This document shows, piece after piece, positions 7,335-13,450 of a DNA stretch of 14,756 nucleotides. Both the position numbers and the translations under genes were made by a program. The number at the start of each line of letters is the position of its first letter. Position 1 is the stretch's first letter. The notes beneath the pieces are model-generated. The model saw nothing but the letters and a program-made list of their open reading frames with translations. It did no database searches and had not been told where the DNA came from. Origin of the DNA: SKIA01 sp047602905 (GTDB lineage Archaea > Nanobdellota > Nanobdellia > Woesearchaeales > SKIA01); the NCBI GenBank assembly GCA_047602905.1, contig JBLKOP010000013.1, positions 1 to 14,756 on the forward strand. Reading direction: 5' to 3'.

Positions 7335-7783
7335 TAGCGTTTCTTCCCCTTGCTTTTTCTGAAGTTAGATTGTGTTCTTTGACCACGTACAGGAAGGCCT
7401 GCTTGTAAGCGTAGTCCTCGATACGACTTGCTCTTCTTAAGACGTTTTAAGTCGTCTTCGCGAGTAATAAGTAAATCATTAACTACCAAGTGCATGTTTT
7501 CTCCTGTTTCGTAGTCTCGTCGGCGGTTGTACAGCCAAGAAGGAATGTTTGCTTCTTGCGGGTTATTTACTACTTCTTGTAGTCGCTTAATTTGTTTTTC
7601 GTTAAGCGTTCCTGCTTGTTGGTTCTTATCAACTCCTGCCGCTACGCAAATAGCGTTTGCGAACATGAAGCTTACTCCTCGGATTTTTCGTAGACTATCA
7701 AGAATCTTTTTTTCTCCGTCTAAGTCCGTGTTGCTTACGCGGATGATGTATTGAAAGTCTTCGCTGTGTTTGTTGTCTGCCAT
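7334..7783 (-). CDS. rps13: Ribosomal protein uS13
   Basis: Small-subunit head protein contacting tRNA and uL5, 149 residues as in archaea. It has IIRVSNTDLDGEKKI, RGVSFMFANAIC, IPSWLYNRRRDYETGE, HLVVNDL and the conserved basic RGLRLQAGLPVRGQRT followed by a Lys/Arg tail. It is the first gene of the operon. No TATA box lies at the leaderless distance from its ATG; the nearest good one is about 98 bp upstream, giving a leader of about 70 bases. Confidence 0.98.
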   Translation of the reverse strand: MADNKHSEDFQYIIRVSNTDLDGEKKILDSLRKIRGVSFMFANAICVAAGVDKNQQAGTLNEKQIKRLQEVVNNPQEANIPSWLYNRRRDYETGENMHLVVNDLLITREDDLKRLKKSKSYRGLRLQAGLPVRGQRTQSNFRKSKGKKR

Positions 7784-7801
7784 GTTGTTTGGTATTGTTT
7801 A

Positions 7802-7837
7802 CGAAGAAAAAAGCGTTGTTTACGCGCCCTTTCTTCG
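7802..7837 (-). promoter_or_regulatory. Leader hairpin upstream of the uS13 operon
   Basis: In the minus-strand RNA, CGAAGAAA (7837-7830) pairs perfectly with UUUCUUCG (7809-7802). Inside this stem three G-U pairs, one bulged C and three G-C/C-G pairs continue the helix to a UAAACAA loop, for about 14 pairs. It ends 18 bases before the ATG. CGTAAACAA occurs both in the loop and directly after the stem. It may be an autoregulatory site for a ribosomal protein; that function is inferred. Confidence 0.5.
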
Positions 7838-7876
7838 CTTGCACTCGGGCGGTTTAGGTATGGAGAACTCTGAGGT

Positions 7877-7886
7877 CTTTAAAAGC
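7877..7886 (-). promoter_or_regulatory. TATA box of the uS13 operon
   Basis: GCTTTTAAAG on the minus strand. The predicted start is near 7855, about 70 bases before the uS13 ATG. The tRNA-His promoter shares the core CTTTTAAAG. Confidence 0.5.
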
Positions 7887-7914
7887 GTGTTGGTTTTTTG
7901 TTGGGTGCGAGAAG

Positions 7915-7986
7915 GGCGCAAGGAGGGAATTGAACCCTCAACTGGGGATCCACAATCCCCCGTGTTACCATTACACCACATGCGCC
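7915..7986 (-). tRNA. tRNA-His (anticodon GTG)
   Basis: Complete cloverleaf of 72 nt counting an encoded G at position -1 (7986) that pairs with discriminator C73, the hallmark of tRNA-His. D-stem GTGT/ACAC, anticodon stem GGGGA/TCCCC with loop TTGTGGA (GTG), T-stem GAGGG/CCCTC with loop TTCAATT. The acceptor GCGCATG/CTTGCGC has one U-U mismatch at 6-67. No intron and no encoded CCA. It has its own TATA box and lies between the HIT genes and the uS13 operon. Confidence 0.95.
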
Positions 7987-8012
7987 AGTAGTGTAGGCAA
8001 GAACCATTAATT

Positions 8013-8023
8013 GCTTTAAAAGG
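8013..8023 (-). promoter_or_regulatory. TATA box of tRNA-His
   Basis: CCTTTTAAAGC on the minus strand, centred about 32 bp before the mature tRNA 5' end, so transcription should start about six bases upstream. It lies just past the stop codon of the upstream HIT-fold gene (8025). Confidence 0.5.
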
Positions 8024-8024
8024 T

Positions 8025-8477
8025 TTAGTACTTTCTTCGTAAGTGCTTGATGCGCTCATCTTCCTCGTCTGTATTTACTGTTGCTGTGCTTGTTGGGCTT
8101 TGAGATGGTTTTTTTTCAGTGGCTTGTTTGCCAATAAACCAGAACGCTTCTGAGACTTTCTTTGCTGTTGCTTGTATTGCTGAAGGATCTCCTTGTTGTA
8201 TCTCCCACATGAGTCCTAGGTTGTCGTCTTGAGTTCTTGCGTATACGTCAGCAACGACTTCTACTCCGTCTTGTATGATGATGTTGGTTCCTTGAGCTCC
8301 TAGTGTTTCAAACAACGCAGTTGCTGCTAGAGAAGCACAGGTGAATAGGTGTTTTGCGTGTCCTTCTGGAAGGTCTTCTAGTTTGTTATGTTGGGTGGTT
8401 GGTTGTATGCGTACGTGACCAAGAGTCGCTGCTTCTTGCAGTAAGTCTGCTTGTATGGCTGCGTCACGAAAAATCAT
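8025..8477 (-). CDS. HIT-fold protein without the HIT motif
   Basis: 150 residues. The first ~75 follow the HIT fold: GHV at 20-22 where HIT proteins read GHVLVIPK, then LEDLPEGHAKHLF, then LGAQGTNIIIQDG, as in ordinary HIT proteins (LGADGxNILINNG). Where the His triad should come next the sequence is VEVVADVYARTQ, with no histidine at all, so nucleotide hydrolase or transferase activity is unlikely. A helical region and a Ser/Thr/Lys-rich, then acidic-basic tail follow. The start overlaps the stop of the upstream HIT gene (ATGA), with GGAGGAG just before it, so the two are co-expressed. HIT proteins act as dimers, so a heterodimer is a reasonable guess. Confidence 0.6.
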   Translation of the reverse strand: MIFRDAAIQADLLQEAATLGHVRIQPTTQHNKLEDLPEGHAKHLFTCASLAATALFETLGAQGTNIIIQDGVEVVADVYARTQDDNLGLMWEIQQGDPSAIQATAKKVSEAFWFIGKQATEKKPSQSPTSTATVNTDEEDERIKHLRRKY

Positions 8478-9439
8478 TGTTCTCCTCCTGCTAAGTCATC
8501 AAGAGACGTCTTTTTTGGTTGTAAGCGTTCAAGAACTTCTTCTGGGGTTGTTGCGGTAAAGAACGCTTGAAGTTTTGGTTGGTGAGGAATTGCTTCTGTA
8601 AGTGCTTGTAGGTTGTTTTCTAAGTACTCCTTGAGTTTTGTGTTTTCTGCAAGGTATGCTCGTAGCTGCGCGTCTGTGAGTGTGATTGCTTGAGGAACTT
8701 CTTGTGGTGGTTGAGTGGGTTCTTCTGACTTCTCAACAGCAGGTTCTGGTTCTTCTATAGGTTCTTTTCTCGCAGCTGCTTGTAGTTGTTTGCTTAGCGC
8801 GTGCACATCCACTCCTTCAAAGAGGGGTTGTAAGGAAGGGTTGTCTTTAATTCCTTCAATGATTGCTTCAGGAGTGTCAATGAGTGTTTGTTTAAAATCA
8901 GGGTTTTCTTCTAGTAACTCAGCAAGGGTTTGTGAGGACGTGGTAGTGCTTGTTTCAGGAAAGCTTTCTGCGTTGTTCTTCATCATTAACGGTATGTTGT
9001 GCGAGAGTACGTTACGTAGTTCTGCATGCGCTTTAGCGTCTTGTGAAGATACAGAAGGAGAAAAAGCTGGTAGAGGAGTGTCGCTGGGGATGAGATGAAT
9101 CATGAAGTGTCCTGCTTGTTGGCCTGCTACAGCTCCGTTAGCAACAAAGATGTTTATGTGTTTTGCAAGCATGGCTTCTCGTAAGTGTTTGCTCATTTGA
9201 GAAAGTAAGTCTGCCATGTGCTCGAAGAGAGGAGGGGGAAGAAGCGCCATTACGGGGTAGTGTTCTTTAGGAAGTACGAGTACGTGGCCTTCTTTTAGGG
9301 GGTTTATGTCCATGATTGCGATTGCGTGTTCGTCCTCATAGACTTTTTGTGAGGGGATTTCTCCTGCGATTATTTTACAGAACGGACAGTTCTTTTTTTG
9401 TTCTTCAAGAGCTTTTTTTTGTTCTTCAGAAAGTTCCAT
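8474..9439 (-). CDS. HIT-domain protein with Met at the catalytic His and a C-terminal repeat region
   Basis: 321 residues. Residues 17-120 form a HIT (histidine triad) domain: zinc-type CPFC (C18, C21), EDEHAIAIMDINPLKEGHVLVLPKEH-like strands (with H60) and the triad region GHFMIHLIP. In active HIT enzymes the triad is His-x-His-x-His and the middle His is the nucleophile; here it reads H111-F-M113-I-H115, so the nucleophile is Met. The ATG codon for M113 is clear in the DNA. After residue ~160 come two related helical repeats of about 50 residues (around LAELLEENPDFKQTL and LRAYLAENTKLKEYL), separated by an acidic Pro/Glu linker. HIT proteins are usually 110-170 residues, so the tail is an added module, probably for protein binding. 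Confidence 0.8.
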   Translation of the reverse strand: MELSEEQKKALEEQKKNCPFCKIIAGEIPSQKVYEDEHAIAIMDINPLKEGHVLVLPKEHYPVMALLPPPLFEHMADLLSQMSKHLREAMLAKHINIFVANGAVAGQQAGHFMIHLIPSDTPLPAFSPSVSSQDAKAHAELRNVLSHNIPLMMKNNAESFPETSTTTSSQTLAELLEENPDFKQTLIDTPEAIIEGIKDNPSLQPLFEGVDVHALSKQLQAAARKEPIEEPEPAVEKSEEPTQPPQEVPQAITLTDAQLRAYLAENTKLKEYLENNLQALTEAIPHQPKLQAFFTATTPEEVLERLQPKKTSLDDLAGGEQ

Positions 9440-9441
9440 AT

Positions 9442-9462
9442 AACTACTCTTGATGAGTAGTT
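9442..9462. promoter_or_regulatory. Perfect palindrome between TATA box and start of the HIT operon
   Basis: AACTACTC, five bases, GAGTAGTT: a perfect 8-bp inverted repeat ending two bases before the ATG at 9439 and beginning just after a TATA-like TTATTAAG (9464-9471, minus strand). A repressor here would cover the transcription start. Confidence 0.55.
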
Positions 9463-9484
9463 GCTTAATAACATTTACCTAAAC

Positions 9485-9494
9485 GCATAAAAAG
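9485..9494 (+). promoter_or_regulatory. TATA-like box of the DsbA-like gene
   Basis: GCATAAAAAG is centred about 26 bp before the GTG at 9516. This supports that GTG, and not the TTG at 9510, as a leaderless start. Confidence 0.55.
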
Positions 9495-9515
9495 AAGTGC
9501 GCATATGTTTTGTTT

Positions 9516-10130
9516 GTGGCACCCAGAAAAAAGAAGTCTAGTTGGAAACCGTTTGTTATTGGCATTGTTATCTTCGCTGTTATAGGCGCTCTTGTATTCA
9601 TGAATACTGAGCAAATCGTTATTGACGGGAGTCAGTACGTGTACAGTGATGAGGAAGTATTGTATGAGGAGCCTGTTCTTACGATTACGAAGTTTAGTGA
9701 TTTTCAGTGCCCTGCTTGTCTAGCACAAGCACAAGTGCTTGATCAGCTAAAAGCGGAGTACCCTGTGAATGTTGAGTACAAGCATTTTCCTCTTTCACAA
9801 ATTCATCCGTACGCGCAAAGCGCTGCTGAAGCAAGTGAGTGCGCTCGTGATCAGGGACGGTTCTGGGCGTATCATGACATTCTCTTTGATAACCAGCCTC
9901 GCTTCGCAGATAATTTCTTGTTGCAATACGCTGAGGCGCTAGACTTGGATATGCAGGCGTTTCGTGCGTGTCTTGATAACCGTGAGAAACAGGTTCTTGT
10001 AACTAGCGAATACCAAGAGGGCTTAGAGGTAGGTGTTAGTGGTACACCAACGCTTTATGTTGATGGTGAAGTCGTTGAGGACCGTAGCTATCGAGGTCTT
10101 GTAGCGCTTGTTGAGCAGCAGGGAGAATAA
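9516..10130 (+). CDS. Membrane-anchored DsbA-family thiol-disulfide oxidoreductase
   Basis: 204 residues from GTG 9516 (a TTG at 9510 adds two). A basic N-terminus (RKKK) followed by a hydrophobic segment (about residues 12-29) anchors the protein, with the catalytic domain outside the cell. The thioredoxin-fold part has FSDFQCPAC with active-site C65-P-A-C68, the helical insert of DsbA proteins with YKHFPL and an AAEASECARDQGRFWAYHD stretch, and the cis-proline loop VSGTP (P178). Extra cysteines C109 and C152 may form a structural disulfide. It probably oxidises or isomerises disulfides of exported proteins such as the Cys-rich protein at the window start. Codons lean to T and G third positions, unlike the ATPase gene downstream. 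Confidence 0.9.
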   Translation: MAPRKKKSSWKPFVIGIVIFAVIGALVFMNTEQIVIDGSQYVYSDEEVLYEEPVLTITKFSDFQCPACLAQAQVLDQLKAEYPVNVEYKHFPLSQIHPYAQSAAEASECARDQGRFWAYHDILFDNQPRFADNFLLQYAEALDLDMQAFRACLDNREKQVLVTSEYQEGLEVGVSGTPTLYVDGEVVEDRSYRGLVALVEQQGE

Positions 10131-10153
10131 CTGCGTTCAAAAAACACGCAAGT

Positions 10154-10168
10154 GTCTTTCTAAAAGAC
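10154..10168. promoter_or_regulatory. Palindromic operator, copy 1, upstream of the ATPase TATA box
   Basis: GTCTTTCTAAAAGAC, a perfect 6-bp inverted repeat around CTA. It is identical to copy 2, 33 bp downstream. Confidence 0.65.
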
Positions 10169-10171
10169 AAA

Positions 10172-10182
10172 GTTTATATATG
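10172..10182 (+). promoter_or_regulatory. TATA box of the AAA/DUF4143 ATPase gene
   Basis: GTTTATATATG is centred about 26 bp before the ATG at 10203, predicting a leaderless transcript. It is bracketed by the two identical palindromes. Confidence 0.7.
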
Positions 10183-10186
10183 TTAA

Positions 10187-10201
10187 GTCTTTCTAAAAGA
10201 C
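10187..10201. promoter_or_regulatory. Palindromic operator, copy 2, between TATA box and ATG
   Basis: A second GTCTTTCTAAAAGAC ends two bases before the ATG, over the expected transcription start. The 33-bp centre spacing is about three helical turns, so two repressor dimers could bind the same DNA face. Confidence 0.65.
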
Positions 10202-10202
10202 A

Positions 10203-11459
10203 ATGAAACAGGTGTTTAAACAACTCATCGCAGACTTTCACAAACAAAAACTACCACCAACCAAGAAACGAGAAATACACATCCCCCTAAACAGCAAAAA
10301 AATCGTTACACTCATCGGAGCACGAAGAACAGGAAAAACATCCCTATTATACCACCTCGCAGAACAACTTGCAGACAGAAAACAAGCAATCTACCTTAAC
10401 TTCGAAGACGAACGATACACAATACAACAAGAAGACCTACAACACATCATTACGGCATACTATGAACTCTGCCCAGAACAACAAGACATTTACCTATTCT
10501 TAGACGAAATACAAGAAATACCTGGGTGGGAGAAATTCGTACGCAGAATGTACGATACAATAACAAAAAATATCTTCATAACAGGATCATCAGCAAAAAT
10601 GCTTAGTAAAGAAATAGCGACAAGCCTACGAGGAAGAACAATAACATACGAAGTATACCCCCTCTCCTTTAGCGAATACCTCTCCTTTAAAGACAAAACC
10701 TATGAGCACACAACACAAGCACAAGCAAACATAACAAACCAATTCAACACGTACCTCAGAGACGGAGGATTCCCAGAAACAATACATCAAGAAACACAGG
10801 TACAAGAAAAAACCTTAAGCAACTACGCATCCGTCATGCTACTACGAGACGTGATAGAACGAAACAACCTACGAAACCCACAAGCAATAAGCACGTTTTT
10901 TGACAAAGCAATGGTATCGTATGCAAAAAACATCTCAATACAAAACATATACAACGACTTTAAGTCACGAGGAATAAAACTTAGCAAAGAATCATTATAC
11001 AAATACCTTGAATACTTTGAAGAAGCATACGTACTCTTTAACATAAAAACATACCACAAAAACATCACAAAACAAGAACTACAAAAAATATATCTTATAG
11101 ACCACTCCCTTACAAACATCAAAAAATATCATCACTCAACAGATGAAGGAAGAAGATTAGAAAACAGCGTATACATACATCTTAAGAGACAAGAACAAGA
11201 AATATACGTACACAAAGAAACCTATGAGTGCGATTTTCTCATAAAAGAACAAGACCAAATAACACAAGCAATACAAGTAACGCACAGACTACACGAAGAC
11301 AACAAACAACGAGAAATACGCGGACTCCTTGAAGCAATGAGTAAACACGCATTAACAGAAGGAATTATTCTCACCCTTGACCAAACAGAAACAATACAGC
11401 AACAAAACAAAACAATACGCGTCCTTCCAGCACAGAGATGGATGATGCAAAACAGCTAA
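10203..11459 (+). CDS. AAA_14/DUF4143-family ATPase
   Basis: 418 residues. Walker A is GARRTGKTS (39-47), Walker B YLFLDE with D101-E102, followed by IQEIPGWEKFVRRMYD, a sensor FITGSSAK and the SLRGRT arginine motif, then PLSFSEYL: the standard order of this archaeal ATPase family. The C-terminal DUF4143 part has a helical region and ends with a PD-(D/E)xK nuclease-like fold: ECDFLI, then AIQVTHRL where active nucleases have an E-x-K. The loss of Glu and Lys argues against cleavage. Members occur widely and patchily in archaea and bacteria; their role is poorly defined, with links to mobile or toxin-like loci suggested. Codons are almost all A- or C-ending, in sharp contrast with the dsbA-like gene just upstream. 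The palindromic promoter suggests tight repression. Confidence 0.9.
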   Translation: MKQVFKQLIADFHKQKLPPTKKREIHIPLNSKKIVTLIGARRTGKTSLLYHLAEQLADRKQAIYLNFEDERYTIQQEDLQHIITAYYELCPEQQDIYLFLDEIQEIPGWEKFVRRMYDTITKNIFITGSSAKMLSKEIATSLRGRTITYEVYPLSFSEYLSFKDKTYEHTTQAQANITNQFNTYLRDGGFPETIHQETQVQEKTLSNYASVMLLRDVIERNNLRNPQAISTFFDKAMVSYAKNISIQNIYNDFKSRGIKLSKESLYKYLEYFEEAYVLFNIKTYHKNITKQELQKIYLIDHSLTNIKKYHHSTDEGRRLENSVYIHLKRQEQEIYVHKETYECDFLIKEQDQITQAIQVTHRLHEDNKQREIRGLLEAMSKHALTEGIILTLDQTETIQQQNKTIRVLPAQRWMMQNS

Positions 11460-11478
11460 AAAAAACATAGTTCATAAC

Positions 11479-11487
11479 ATTTATATG
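11479..11487 (+). promoter_or_regulatory. TATA box of the HPF/RaiA-like gene
   Basis: ATTTATATG has its centre near 11483. The predicted transcription start (11508-11510) falls on a different ATG (11508) than that of the main gene (11522). Confidence 0.55.
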
Positions 11488-11507
11488 TGTGTGATACCAT
11501 CATACTC

Positions 11508-11555
11508 ATGGGGAGCTTAGAATGGAAACTACCATATACACACAAAAACAAGTAG
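11508..11555 (+). other. Possible leaderless 15-codon upstream ORF overlapping the HPF-like start
   Basis: ATG at 11508 opens MGSLEWKLPYTHKNK and stops at TAG 11553-11555, out of frame with the main gene. The predicted mRNA 5' end falls on this ATG. The main start at 11522 has GGGGAG six bases upstream, which lies within the first codons of the short frame. Ribosomes loading at the 5' end would mask the internal start. Confidence 0.3.
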
Positions 11556-11872
11556 AGGACAAAACGCAAGACTACGCGCACGTAGACATAACACACACAA
11601 ACAGGCTGTCCACACGCGAACGAGCAATTGTTGATGTGGAAGCAGCAGCGTTTATTACGCACATAAAAGCGCGCTACGTAAACGACGCGTACCTACACCT
11701 AGATGTTATTCGTACAAAAGAAACAAAAGCAGGCGTTAACGGAATAGCATTTAAAGCACTCCTCGTAACAAACAAAGGACGTTTCTTTGCAGAACAACAA
11801 GGGTTTGGAGTCTTTAACAGCCTACACAGCGCTTTTGAAGCGTTAGAAACCCAGCTTACTAAGCTACGCTAA
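11522..11872 (+). CDS. HPF/RaiA-like ribosome hibernation factor (tentative)
   Basis: 116 residues. The layout is that of the HPF/RaiA family, which binds the 30S decoding region and silences ribosomes in stress. After ~28 variable residues comes a helix beginning LSTRERAIVDVEAAAF, two strands (AYLHLDVIRTKE and IAFKALLVTNKGRFFAEQ) and a final helix VFNSLHSAFEALETQLTKLR, matching the family's final helix (about D-M-Y-x-A-I-x-x-A-x-x-K-L-E-R-Q-L-x-K). The start is ATG 11522 with ribosome binding site GGGGAG. The 3' end overlaps the convergent VIT-like gene by 14 bases. The assignment rests on pattern and fold order only; an unrelated alpha/beta protein is possible. Confidence 0.5.
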   Translation: METTIYTQKQVEDKTQDYAHVDITHTNRLSTRERAIVDVEAAAFITHIKARYVNDAYLHLDVIRTKETKAGVNGIAFKALLVTNKGRFFAEQQGFGVFNSLHSAFEALETQLTKLR

Positions 11873-12503
11873 GAAGAAGCGCTACTACGTACGAGACCAC
11901 AACTATCGTGCTTGTAAGAAGAAAGTTTTCAAAGCCTGCAAGCACGAAACGTTTTTCGTGCAAAAACATTCCTATAACAAAAGAAAGAATGAGTGCTACA
12001 ACAACAGAGATACTTACTGCGTAAGGTATAGATAAGAACAAGAGAGGAGTAAGAAGTGCTGCTGCGAAGAGAAGAGCAGTAAACGCTACTTGCACGCACA
12101 ACCAACGAATAGAAGTGCGAGGAGTGTTTACGTGGCCAAAACGGCTTTCTAGCAAGAAATGACTCCAGGAGTACAAGTCACGAGTAATTTGTTTAACAGC
12201 AGTTTTAAGAACACTCTTATGCACTCCGTGAGCAGCGAGGATATCAGCTACTTCTTGGCGTGATTGTTCAGGTTGGGTACGGATACGATACTCTTGGTTA
12301 GCAATAGCGTCTAATTGTTGTTTAAGACGTTTTGTAAGCGTAACGTACAAAACACTTGTCTGAGCAACTACTACAGCAACAACCACTGCTGCTGCTACAA
12401 GAAGCGCTTCGCTACGCGATAGCTGCGTAGCAGTAAGCGCGATAAGAGTAGCAGTTATTGTTATGAGAACAACATTTATTGACCAAACACCCTCCTCTTG
12501 CAT
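11859..12503 (-). CDS. VIT1/CCC1-like membrane protein (divergent)
   Basis: 214 residues with five hydrophobic segments: about 9-28, 33-56, 134-152, 157-178 and 191-213. Between the second and third lies a ~75-residue soluble helical hairpin (QEYRIRTQPEQSRQEVADIL, then HGVHKSVLKTAVKQI and a Trp/Phe-rich stretch). Five helices split 2+3 around a Glu-containing cytoplasmic hairpin is the layout of VIT1/CCC1 iron and manganese transporters. However, the first helix lacks the conserved Asp-Gly and the hairpin has fewer glutamates than usual, so transport of Fe or Mn is uncertain. The ATG at 12503 has a TATA box (ATATAAAAAG) about 26 bp upstream. It is divergent from the endonuclease IV-like gene. 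Confidence 0.6.
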   Translation of the reverse strand: MQEEGVWSINVVLITITATLIALTATQLSRSEALLVAAAVVVAVVVAQTSVLYVTLTKRLKQQLDAIANQEYRIRTQPEQSRQEVADILAAHGVHKSVLKTAVKQITRDLYSWSHFLLESRFGHVNTPRTSIRWLCVQVAFTALLFAAALLTPLLFLSIPYAVSISVVVALILSFVIGMFLHEKRFVLAGFENFLLTSTIVVVSYVVALLLSVA

Positions 12504-12524
12504 ACACTTCTTTTTTGTGAAGAA

Positions 12525-12534
12525 CTTTTTATAT
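12525..12534 (-). promoter_or_regulatory. TATA box of the VIT-like gene
   Basis: ATATAAAAAG on the minus strand, centred about 26 bp before the ATG at 12503. Confidence 0.65.
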
Positions 12535-12550
12535 CTATGCGTGCAGAAAA

Positions 12551-12560
12551 CCTATAAAGG
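12551..12560 (+). promoter_or_regulatory. TATA box of the endonuclease IV-like gene
   Basis: CCTATAAAGG is centred 26-27 bp before the ATG at 12582. With the box at 12525 it forms a compact divergent promoter of about 80 bp. Confidence 0.7.
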
Positions 12561-12581
12561 CTGCGTATTTGCTTTACTTGT

Positions 12582-13427
12582 ATGTTACGATTTGGTCCAG
12601 GAGGAATTCCTCTTGCAGTACAAAAAGAAGGAATAGAGAAAGCAATTGTTTGGTGTGGAGAGAATGGTTTATCATGTATGGAGATGGAATTTGTTCACTC
12701 CACGTGGCTTAAAGAAAATAAGTACGAAGCAGTTAGAGAGTTGTCTAGAAAGCACGATGTTGCTCTTACTGCTCACGGAAGCTACTACATTAACTTAAAT
12801 GCGAAAGAAGAAGAGAAACGAGCAGCTTCTCGAAACCGAGTATTAAGTGCTGCGTACGCTACCGCCGCTGTTGGTGGTCGTAGCGTGACGTTTCATCCAG
12901 CGTACTACTTAGGCCAAGATCCTGAAAAAGTGTACCAAGTCGTAAAGGAGCAGATGCAACTAATTCTTGATGAGCTAGCTGAGAACGACGTTAAGGTATT
13001 GTTAAGTCCGGAAACTACAGGAAAACCAACGCAGTTTGGACATTACAAAGAACTCGTTCGCCTAGCTAAAGAACTTCCTATAGGAATTTGTGTAGACTTC
13101 GCTCACCTACACGCTCGCAGTAACGGAGAGTACAATTCGTATGAAGAATTTTGTTCTGTGTTACAACACATTAAGGATGAGCTAGGACAAGAACGTCTAG
13201 AGAACATGCACATTCATTTATCTGGAATAGCGTACGGACCTAAAGGAGAAAAACACCATTTAGTAATGGAGGAGTCAGATTATAACTTTGCTGACTTATT
13301 TAGAGCGTTTAAGAAGTTTAATGTTGGAGGGTGTTTGATTTCAGAAAGTCCCGTTATTGAAGAGGACGCGCTGCGCTTTAAGGAGTTGTATGAAAAAGTT
13401 TCGGATATTGACAAACAACACATTTAA
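12582..13427 (+). CDS. nfo: Endonuclease IV-like TIM-barrel protein (AP endonuclease 2 superfamily)
   Basis: 281 residues, the size of endonuclease IV, which cuts DNA at abasic sites in base excision repair. The nine metal ligands of E. coli Nfo can be placed: H65 (AHGSYY), H105 (FHPAYY), E144 (SPETTG), D172 and H175 (CVDFAH), H212 (HIHLS), E223 and H225 (GEKH, where Nfo has D-x-H) and E255 (ISESP). The Asp-to-Glu change at 223 is the only swap. The archaeal family is close to xylose-isomerase-like sugar isomerases, but the ligand set and GKPTQFG loop favour the endonuclease. It has its own leaderless promoter. The 3' end lies just before the VapB promoter. Confidence 0.85.
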   Translation: MLRFGPGGIPLAVQKEGIEKAIVWCGENGLSCMEMEFVHSTWLKENKYEAVRELSRKHDVALTAHGSYYINLNAKEEEKRAASRNRVLSAAYATAAVGGRSVTFHPAYYLGQDPEKVYQVVKEQMQLILDELAENDVKVLLSPETTGKPTQFGHYKELVRLAKELPIGICVDFAHLHARSNGEYNSYEEFCSVLQHIKDELGQERLENMHIHLSGIAYGPKGEKHHLVMEESDYNFADLFRAFKKFNVGGCLISESPVIEEDALRFKELYEKVSDIDKQHI

Positions 13428-13430
13428 ATT
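13422..13430 (+). promoter_or_regulatory. TATA box of vapBC
   Basis: The AT-rich ATTTAAATT is centred about 25-26 bp before the ATG at 13451 and overlaps the stop codon of the endonuclease IV-like gene. Confidence 0.55.
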
Positions 13431-13448
13431 ACTAATTCACTTAGTAAT
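13428..13448. promoter_or_regulatory. Palindromic operator of vapBC
   Basis: ATTACTAA, five bases, TTAGTAAT: a perfect 8-bp inverted repeat between the TATA box and the VapB ATG. AbrB-type VapB antitoxins bind such repeats as dimers to repress their own operon, so this is probably the autoregulatory site. Confidence 0.65.
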
Positions 13449-13450
13449 GT

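Noticed and set aside
7820..8059. Minus-strand 79-residue frame
   Set aside because: It runs straight through tRNA-His and is explained by it.
8715..9098. Plus-strand 127-residue Ser-rich frame
   Set aside because: Antisense to the HIT gene, low complexity and no start signals.
10132..10152. TGCGT-N9-ACGCA hairpin after the DsbA-like gene
   Set aside because: Only five pairs and no T-run after it, so a terminator cannot be supported.
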